Source: Neopestalotiopsis rosae
Lineage: Eukaryota; Ascomycota; Sordariomycetes; Amphisphaeriales; Sporocadaceae
Direction: 5' to 3'
Length of the DNA: 64,000 nt
Assembly (NCBI GenBank): GCA_023078685.1
Contig: JALGAS010000003.1
Location: forward strand, 6,382,317-6,446,316
The translations under genes and the position numbers were made by a program. The notes below the pieces were generated by a model, which saw only the letters and a program-made list of their open reading frames with translations, searched no databases and had not been told where the DNA came from. Shown piece by piece: positions 57,259-64,000 of this stretch. The first letter of the stretch is position 1. The number at the start of each line of letters is the position of its first letter.

Positions 57259-58415
57259 ATGCATTTCAGCAAGGCTTTCGTTTTGGCCTTTGTGGCTTTC
57301 GCAGCTGCCCACCCCGGCCATGAGGACGCAGAGGCTGCCCAGGCTCTGAAGTCTCGCCAAGTCTACCATGCCAACAAGAGAGCACTGGAGGCTTGCGGTA
57401 CCAAGCTCTCGGCTCTCCACGCCCGTGGTGTTGAGCGCCGCACGGCCGAGGTCGCCAAGCACCGCATTGCTCGCCGTATTGCTGTCAATGGTCAGGCTTC
57501 CTTTATATACTGTGACCCAGCCTCTCTATGCTAACATAATAACCAGATCCCTACCTTAAAGAGAATGCTGTCAAGCGTGATACTACTTCTGTTCTTCAAA
57601 AGGATCACCAAGGCACTATCAACGCTACCCTCGCTCTCGAGTCGGATGCTTCCTACGTGTTCAACGCAAGCTCTTCTACAGTCCTCAACCCAGAGGGCGA
57701 GATCGGCCCATTCTTTGTCAACGGCGAGTATGTTCGCTCGGACCTCCGCAACGATGAGCCCGGTGTCGACGTCGTTCTTGAAGCGCAGCTTATTGATGTC
57801 AACACTTGCGAGCCCATCGTCGGTGCCTACTTTGATATCTGGTCGTGCAACTCGACCGGTGTTTACTCGGGCGTCCAAACCAACATGAACGGCAACGGTG
57901 CTGATGCCTCCAACCTGAACAACACAGCGCTCCGTGGCATCCAGCTGTCAGATGACGATGGTGTCGTCCAATTCACTACGAAGTTCCCCGGCCACTATGC
58001 TGGACGCGCCACTCACTTGCACGTTGTGGTCCACCAGGATGCCACTCAACTTGAGAATGGCACCATTGTCGGCAGTGGCACGGTTCCTCACATTGGCCAG
58101 TTCTTCTGGGATCAGAAGCTCATCACCCAGGTCGAGGCCACTTCTCCCTATACCGAGAACACCCAGCGCCTCACTCTGAATGCTCTTGACCGTGTCTTTG
58201 GAGCTCAAGAGACCCGTGGCACCACCTCGGACCCCGTGTTCAACTACGTCTTCTTTGGAGACACGATCGAGGATGGTCTCTTTTCCTGGATCTACGTCGG
58301 CATTGATACTTCTGCTAGCTACACCCCTTCATACTCATTCCAGCTTACTGACCACGGCGGTGAGGCAACTGGAACTGGTGGCGGTCCTGGCGGCCCTGGC
58401 GGCCCTCCTGCATAA
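57259..58415 (+). CDS. Secreted intradiol-dioxygenase-like protein
   Basis: Two exons (57259-57490 and 57547-58415) encode 366 residues. A signal peptide (MHFSKAFVLAFVAFAAA, cleavage near residue 17) precedes a His/Arg-rich propeptide with dibasic sites (ERR, and KRDTT just after the splice), suggesting Kex2 processing. The core is the intradiol dioxygenase beta-sandwich: LNPEGEIGPFFVNGEYVR, CEPIVGAYFDIWSCNSTGVYSG (Tyr near 172 and 184), and GHYAGRATHLHVV with Tyr 228, Arg 231, His 234 and His 236, matching the Tyr/His iron ligands of catechol-type enzymes. The C-terminus ends in a Gly/Pro repeat (GGGPGGPGGPPA). Extracellular members of this fungal group may cleave catechols from plants or lignin outside the cell. 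True activity and substrate are unproven. Several NxS/T sites are present. Confidence 0.88.
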
Positions 58416-58771
58416 ACGATCTAGTCCTGTTCTTCGGGGAGGCCCTGGACTTGGAAGATCCTTCCATAGCCTTCTGACCCTATATCAGACTCTTACTTCA
58501 ACAGTGGGTTGTCGGTACATAGATGAACCCCCTCATTACTTTTATTCAATCAAGATCAAAAGAGCTAGGTCAATATACTAGCATTTCATTTCAATAATTA
58601 TACTTCCCCAGTGGCGTGCTCACAATGCATACACATTCACAAATGCACAAGCGCAAGTGAACATTCGCGGGAAGACAATTGTACATGTCTTAATCCTACT
58701 TATGGTTGAACAATTATATTTGTCTTTGTGCTACTGAATGTTGAACGATTAAATCATGTATTGGCCCCAGT
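58416..58771. other. Convergent intergenic stretch
   Basis: Shared 3' flank of the dioxygenase-like gene and the permease. AT-rich, with nothing else recognised. Confidence 0.5.
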
Positions 58772-60629
58772 TTATGGTTGAACTGCTTGTACACTGGTTG
58801 CCAGTCTTCCTGACCAAAGATCCATGTCTTTGGCTCGCACCAACTAGGGGATAATTAGTATATATTCCATGAGAGCCAAACACAAGACTTGTGGGAAGAC
58901 ATACCTTTGATTTCGTGCAGACTTTCCACACAATGATTGGAATAATGAAAATTGGAATTCCAATGTACGACGCCATGAAGTCAGCCGTGCTCCAGTTGCC
59001 GGCCAGGAAGACGGGAAAGCCAGCGACAAGAGTAATGACGGTTGAACCGATGAAGCCAAACCACGCAGTGAATGGTTGGAATGGCGACTTCCACGGGAAG
59101 GTGTTGCGGTCGACACCTTGCACCTTGAGTGCTCGGTGGAATCGAATGTAGCAGGCGCAAAGTGTTGCCCAAGCGATGAGACCGGCGACCGTACTCAAGT
59201 TCAGCAACCACGTGAATGCCTGAGACGGACCGCCCGAGCCCAGACTCAAATATGCCAGTGGTCCAAAGAGCCAAGCGACAATTACGGCAACCCAGGGAAC
59301 ACCATTCTTTGTGGTTCGGCCAAAAACTTGCGGAAGCTGGTGATCCGTGGTCATGGCCACAATCATGCGCGAGCCAACCCAGCAGTACGAGCTGCCAGCC
59401 GACCAGGCAGAAATGAGAATACACGCATTGACAATGGACGGCAAGACGCTAATGCCCGCTTCCTTCATGGCAATGACCCAAGGCGAGCTGTTGGCGTTTC
59501 CAGTTCCCGACACAAGATCCGCGTTGCGTGGATCAACGACCAAGCTGATCAGCAGAGCGCCGAGAATGTAGAAGAAGCCAATTCTGTACGTGACACGGTC
59601 GGCGGCTTTGGGAATCGCGCGATGCGGGTTGATCGATTCTGCGGCAGTGATGACGACAGTTTCAACACCGATGAAGGAGAAACTGGCATTAACAAAGGCT
59701 GAGAGGAAGCCGAGGAAATGGCCAGTCGAGCCAGTGATGCCATTGTAGTTGTACCAAGCTCCGGGGTCGTGCCAGTAGCGGAAGCCAATGGACTCATGGT
59801 TTGGTCCTCCGCCGGCGGTGATGACGATGGATGCAATGACGAGACCGATGAAGCAGGCGACCTTGATTGCGCCCGTGACGACCTCGGTCTCACCAAAGAA
59901 GCGCACACTCAGGAGGTTTGCGATCAGGATGAGCACCAGAGAAATCGTGATGACAACGGCAGTCGAAATGTCTGTCCAGTATGACACCAGAATTGCTGCC
60001 GCCGAGCATTCGGACGCAATGGCGATGGTGTAGCAGTAGCCATAAGAAATAGCAAGAGAGAATCCAACAGCAGGGTCGATGAAGCGGGTGGCCCAGTGGG
60101 GAAATGAACCAGCAGTAGGAATCTACACATTGGTTAACATTTGCCAATATGAGTGCAGCCATCTATTCTTCGCGACAAAAAGACATGCATAATGCTTCTC
60201 AGGTCATATGCCAAGAAGGCTTGGTAAGTAGCAAGGTAATTTGTCCTCGGCATATGATATCTGCTTGAATAGCGGTTTGCAGTTTGACAGGAAAGTAACG
60301 CTTACCAAAGTTGCCAGCTCTGCGATGCTCTGCATCACGGCCCACAAGACAGCACCCACGACAATGTATGCAAGAAGCAGACCAGCCGGTCCAGCAGTCG
60401 CATATGCGGAGCCTGTACCAATGAACAAGCCCGTTCCAATACCACTGCAGAAACCAATCATGGTGACTTGGTAGTCCTTGAGGCGACGCTGAGTGCCTCC
60501 ATGGCCACCAACGTTGAGCTGAGGCTCTGGGATGTTGTTCTCGTTGGAAGATTCATGACCGTTCTTCTCGACATCACCAAGGTCAGCGACGACCTTGTTG
60601 TTGGCCGTTGAATCCTTGAACCCGTGCAT
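58772..60629 (-). CDS. Amino-acid permease (yeast amino-acid transporter family)
   Basis: Three exons (60629-60306, 60122-58905, 58843-58772) encode 537 residues. The 183-bp first intron lies after IAELATL and the splice gives LATLIPTAGSFPHWATRFIDP. The second joins VWKVCTKSK to LVRAKDMDLWSGR. After a hydrophilic N-terminus, TQRRLKDYQVTMIGFCSGIGTGLFIGTGSAY marks helix 1 of the APC/YAT superfamily, followed by AGPAGLLLAYIVVG, SAFVNASFSFIGVETVVITAAES, the GSRMIVAMTTDHQLP loop, and about twelve helices in all. It is a plasma-membrane proton-coupled amino-acid importer. The C-terminal motif MDLWSGR is the usual fungal ending, so the last small exon is well supported. Specificity (general, aromatic or other) cannot be read. 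It is the last intact gene before the telomere. Confidence 0.92.
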
Positions 60630-61319
60630 CGTGTATCCGTCCTCTCTCTTCTGCTGGTTTGGATTACCAAAGAAGCTTCAAAGGAGACATGGCAGGAATA
60701 TTGTTTATTACATGATTGCTATATACTGAACGCCGAAACTCGCAACGCCTTTGACGCCATGACTTACATATTCCTGTCACTGTACTATGAACAGAGAATT
60801 TTTTCACTCCATTTAAGGTGATGGCGCAATCGCAATTGGTGACAAAAGGGGCATGGCACGTCATTTCCGGTCATCGGCTAGAGGCCATTGTGGGTGAAGC
60901 TAGCTGAATCGGGAGGGTATAAGCGGATAAAGCTTGACAGAACTTTCAGTTGCGACGGGCTGGCCCGGTGGCCACATCTGACGTTCAATGCAATCGCTAG
61001 TCAGGAACAGGAGCTGAAAGCTAATATAGTAATTCAAACGTCACCTTCCTTATGCCTGATGATAATCTCTAATATTGTGCAGCTAAGCCGGTTGTCACGT
61101 ACCCGGTAGACTTGGCTGGTGGGCTGCACTTAATGGGCATGCATTCGTATTGAATTATAAGCTGGGGAACAAAAGGATAAGCTAGTTCCCAGCTGCAAGA
61201 AGTGATATCTATTTACGGATGGCCGGATGGTCGGCCCGGCAATGACCAGTATTAAAACCATGGTTTACTATAACACCGGTCACTGGCAACGATATATAAC
61301 TACCTAAGTAATTACTTTT
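60630..61319. other. Permease promoter and subtelomeric AT-rich flank
   Basis: The first part is the permease promoter. From about 61000 the sequence becomes AT-rich and grades into the transposon remains. No gene was recognised. Confidence 0.5.
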
Positions 61320-61320
61320 T

Positions 61321-61527
61321 GTTTTAAGGACTGATTAGGTAATTATATACCTTAGGCACAGGGAAGCGTTCAATTATAGATTCGTAGAATCGTTTGGTAT
61401 AGGCTGGAAAACGTGCTTATATTAAAGCTTAAGGAGAGAAAGAAAATAAATTAATTATAAGTAGAATAACTCCCTTTTATATTTATAAAATCAACTAATA
61501 AAAACATTTTGGAATATATTATTAATT
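61321..61527 (-). repeat. Tandem LTR subrepeat, inner copy
   Basis: First of two adjacent copies of about 207 bp. It shares GATTAGGTAATTATATACC-like and AGAATAACTCCCTTTTATA-like segments with the next copy. Differences are mostly C/T and G/A changes. Confidence 0.85.
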
Positions 61528-61735
61528 GTTCTAAGGTCTGATTGGGTAATTATATACCTTAGGCATAGGGAAGCGTTTAACTATAGGATTCGTAGAATCG
61601 TCTGGTATAGGCTGAAAAACGTGGTTTTATTGAAGCTTAAGGAAAGAAAGAAAGTAAACTAATTACAGGTAGAATAACTCCCTTTTATACCCATTAAATC
61701 AACCAATAAGAACATTCTGGAATATATTATTAATT
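61528..61735 (-). repeat. Tandem LTR subrepeat, outer copy
   Basis: Second copy, directly abutting the first and ending with the same ATATATTATTAATT segment. It keeps more C and G than the inner copy at differing sites. Confidence 0.85.
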
Positions 61736-61998
61736 AAATTGATTTATAATTAAGTTAATTAATAATACGGTTGATTTATAATCAAGGAAAGTAGTGGAAT
61801 ACCGTAGAAGGTATTTGGGTGGGGCTACCTTATAGTGTTGCCACCGCAATGGCCACTACTTAGTGGGGCTTTACCGAACGTTAAAGATATCGTTAATAAC
61901 CGATATCTTTATAGCCTTTATAGCTATTATAACGATTTATATATCGTTATAATGCTAATTTTATGCACTATCCGATGCTGTATAATATCCGTGCAATA

Positions 61999-62007
61999 CT
62001 CCCCCTG
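61999..62007 (-). other. Retrotransposon polypurine tract
   Basis: CAGGGGGAG on the minus strand, directly after the end of the RNase H reading frame and just before the LTR: the expected primer site for plus-strand DNA synthesis. Confidence 0.7.
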
Positions 62008-63870
62008 TTAAATAGTATCGGTTAAGTTTAATAGTTTTACGAATTTTTGGAATTTATCCCTGGGAAGTGGTTTCGTAAGGCCGTTTGCTAGAATATTATT
62101 CGTCGATATATATTCGATACGAATATTTTGATTTTCGACTTTTTGGCGGACGTAATAATACCGTATAGCAGTATGTTTCGTTTTTTAATGATATTCGGGG
62201 TTATAAGCCAAATTAATAGCTCCCGTATTATCTCCTTTAATTAATACGGTATTAATATTAATACCGATTTCTTTAAGGAGATTTTTTAACTATATAGCCT
62301 CCCGGGTAGCCTGCTCTAGCCCGTTAAACTCGGCTTCGGTGGTTAATAAGGAAATTGTAGATTGCTTTTTCGATTTCTAGCTTATCGGTCCGTTATTTAA
62401 GGTAAATAAATAACCGGACGTAAATTTACGGGTTTCGTAATCCCTAGCAAAGTCGGTATCGGAATATCCTATTAATCCGGGTTTTATAATCCCGTTATAA
62501 GTGATTCTAAGGTGGAAATGGGATTTTATATAGTTAAAAACCCCTATTACCCCTTTTATCGAAGTATTCGATGGGTTTTGCATAAATCTGGCTAAAAACG
62601 ATACGGGGTAAGCCAGATCGGGCCTGGTTTGTACTATAGCGTATATTAATCCACCTAATAAGTGTTGGTATCGGTAGATAAATTCCGAAGAAGCCGGTTT
62701 TTCGTTAGTTTTATTAATATATAACGATTTCGGAAAACCAGGACTTAGCGGTATATTGGATGGTTTTATATCGGAAAAACCGTTAATTTTCAGTAGGCGT
62801 TTGAGGTAAGTTGATTAGTTAATGCGAATAGTTTTCTTTTCCCGGTTTCTTTCAATTTGTATACCGAGAAAATACGAAACTAGTCCTAGGTCTTTTATTT
62901 CGAAATTTTTCGAAATATCCTGTTTTAATTGGTTGATTTTTCGTAAATTAGGACCAAAAATCAGGAAATCATCCACGTAAGTAATAATAAAGATATTAGA
63001 ATCTTTATTATAATACGCTGATTCGTTTGAAATAAGTGGATTAAATCCGAGCTTTTTTAAGGCGTTTTTTAGTATAATTTGCTATTAACGTAGACTTTAT
63101 TTAAGGCCGTATAATGCCTTTTTTAATAATATAGCTTAGGTATTATCGTTTTTCTATCCGAAATTATTTAATTCCGGATTTTCGGCAAGGAAGTCGGATA
63201 ATCCGGTTATCGGGGTAATAAATACTTCTTCGTTTAATTCCCCGTTTAGGAAAGCACCGATTATATCGATTTGTTTGATTTCCTAGTCGTAGTATGCAGA
63301 GAGAGCTAATAAAAGCCTCCAGGTAGTGGATTTTGTTCCCGTAGCGAAGGTTTCGAAATAATCGATACCGTATCGTTGTTCGAATCCACGTACCACTAAT
63401 CTTGCCTTATACCGCTTAATATTACCGTTTTTATCGGTTTTTCTTTTAAAAACCCATTTAACGGTAAGTAGGTATTTACCGGCTTTTTGGATTTTATTAC
63501 GATCGATTGCCTAAAAAGTCCCTTTTCGTATAAGTTGCCGAAGTTCTTCGTAGGCAGCTTGCAGCTATTTTTTTTTTTTTTAGCGTTTTTAACGCTTGTT
63601 TAAGCGTTTTCGGTTTAATATAGCCGTTATCGATCGTGGAATAATACGAGATATTAGCGAATAATTCGTCGTATTTAACGAATTTATCTCGTTCTTCTTC
63701 CGTAAGTTTCGGAAGGACTACTTCGATATTCGATCTCGGAATATTCGAAATGGTATCGGATTCGGTGTTCCCGGGTAAGTTCGGTTATTCGCTGATATCG
63801 GGTAAATTCGGCCGTTCGCTAGTACCGGGTAGGTTCGGTCGGTTAATATCTATAGCCGTGCATTTTTCCT
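62006..63870 (-). pseudogene. Copia pol fragment: reverse transcriptase and RNase H
   Basis: One reading frame can be followed for about 1.5 kb with family motifs intact: VKWVFKRKTDKNGN, RYKARLVVRGFEQ, IDIIGAFLNGE, KALYGLK, the catalytic TYVDDFLIFG near 62965, GLVSYFLGIQIER, HLLGGLIYAIVQTRPDLAYPV, and RNase H segments GYSDTDFARD, TSGYLFTLNNGPIS, TEAEFNGLEQA and KHTAIRYYYVR. At least a dozen in-frame stops (TAG and TAA) stand where Trp or Gln is expected, for example NGPIS-stop-KSK, REAI-stop-LKN and YYD-stop-EIK. One frame change falls at a run of A (about 63570-63582 on the plus strand, as T). Upstream of it is a linker with PNLPGTSER-like repeats. The protein cannot be made. Confidence 0.9.
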
Positions 63871-63873
63871 AGC

Positions 63874-64000
63874 TTAGGGTTAGGTTAGCTTAGGGTTAGG
63901 GTTAGGGTTAGGGTTAGGGTTAGGGTTAGGGTTAGGGTTAGGGTTAGGGTTAGGGTTAGGGTTAGGGTTAGGGTTAGGGTTAGGGTTAGGGTTAGGGTTA
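63874..64000 (+). repeat. Telomeric TTAGGG array, chromosome end
   Basis: After one TTAGGG and two imperfect units (TTAGG, TTAGC), perfect TTAGGG repeats run from 63890 to the end of the window: 18 full units and TTA. The G-rich strand points to the right end, as required for a true terminal telomere. Confidence 0.98.

Larger units (their letters stand above)
61320..63870 (-). mobile_element. 5'-truncated, RIP-degraded Ty1/copia retrotransposon
   Basis: Read on the minus strand the element has a pol region with reverse transcriptase and RNase H (63870-62006), a polypurine tract (62007-61999) and an LTR-like 3' end (about 61998-61320). The integrase, protease, gag and 5' LTR are missing because the element ends at the telomere. 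The LTR may start at the TGCACGG just after the purine tract and end in ...CCTTAAAACA near 61320; these borders are inferred. It is strongly AT-rich compared with the neighbouring genes. Confidence 0.88.

Noticed and set aside
62006..63870. TAG/TAA codons in copia pol as a sign of a recoded genetic code
   Set aside because: Host genes use normal stops, and both Trp and Gln positions are hit, as RIP transitions predict.
1..64000. CRISPR arrays, bacterial operons or insertion sequences
   Set aside because: The window is fungal nuclear DNA with spliceosomal introns and a telomere; no spaced palindromic repeat array is present.

Overview
The window is the right-hand end of a chromosome from a filamentous ascomycete (Pezizomycotina, probably Sordariomycetes). 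The genes are split by many short introns of about 50-70 bp with GT-AG ends and CTAAC-type branch sites. There are two Zn2Cys6 transcription factors, a UPF0643 gene, an exomer ChAPs gene and a HIR3 homologue. A copia-type retrotransposon is riddled with transition-type nonsense codons, as repeat-induced point mutation (RIP) would leave it. The sequence ends in 18 perfect TTAGGG units plus TTA. The species cannot be named from the sequence alone.

Layout, left to right. From 0.7 to 12.1 kb lie a glutathione S-transferase, a small single-pass membrane protein, an M20-family N-carbamoyl-amino-acid/ureido hydrolase, a double-GFA-domain zinc protein, a four-helix MARVEL-like membrane protein and a broken amidoligase gene. 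From 12.1 to 18.2 kb I find no convincing gene. From 18.2 to 22 kb is a large Zn2Cys6 regulator whose zinc cluster is split by a 954-bp intron. From 24.3 to 48.3 kb is a conserved housekeeping block: UPF0643, eIF3h, S-adenosylhomocysteine hydrolase, a D-2-hydroxyacid dehydrogenase, a lactose-permease-like sugar transporter, tRNA-Gly(CCC), a mitochondrial S-adenosylmethionine carrier, an exomer ChAPs subunit and the 2002-residue HIR3 histone-chaperone subunit.

From 48.9 to 60.6 kb, next to the chromosome end, are a second Zn2Cys6 regulator, a zeta-class GST/maleylacetoacetate isomerase, a CYP504-like P450, a secreted intradiol-dioxygenase-like protein and an amino-acid permease. Together they suggest an accessory locus for uptake and breakdown of aromatic amino acids or phenylacetate: the P450 would hydroxylate toward homogentisate, the isomerase acts after homogentisate ring cleavage, and the regulator may bind paired CGG-N3-CGG sites in the isomerase promoter. 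The pathway link is inference. From 61.3 to 63.87 kb a 5'-truncated copia element lies on the minus strand, with its LTR end inward and its broken end joined to the telomere.

No wholly new system is evident. The best leads are the subtelomeric aromatic locus, the telomere-capped RIP-mutated copia element, and the amidoligase relic with an in-frame TAG beside its histidine motif.
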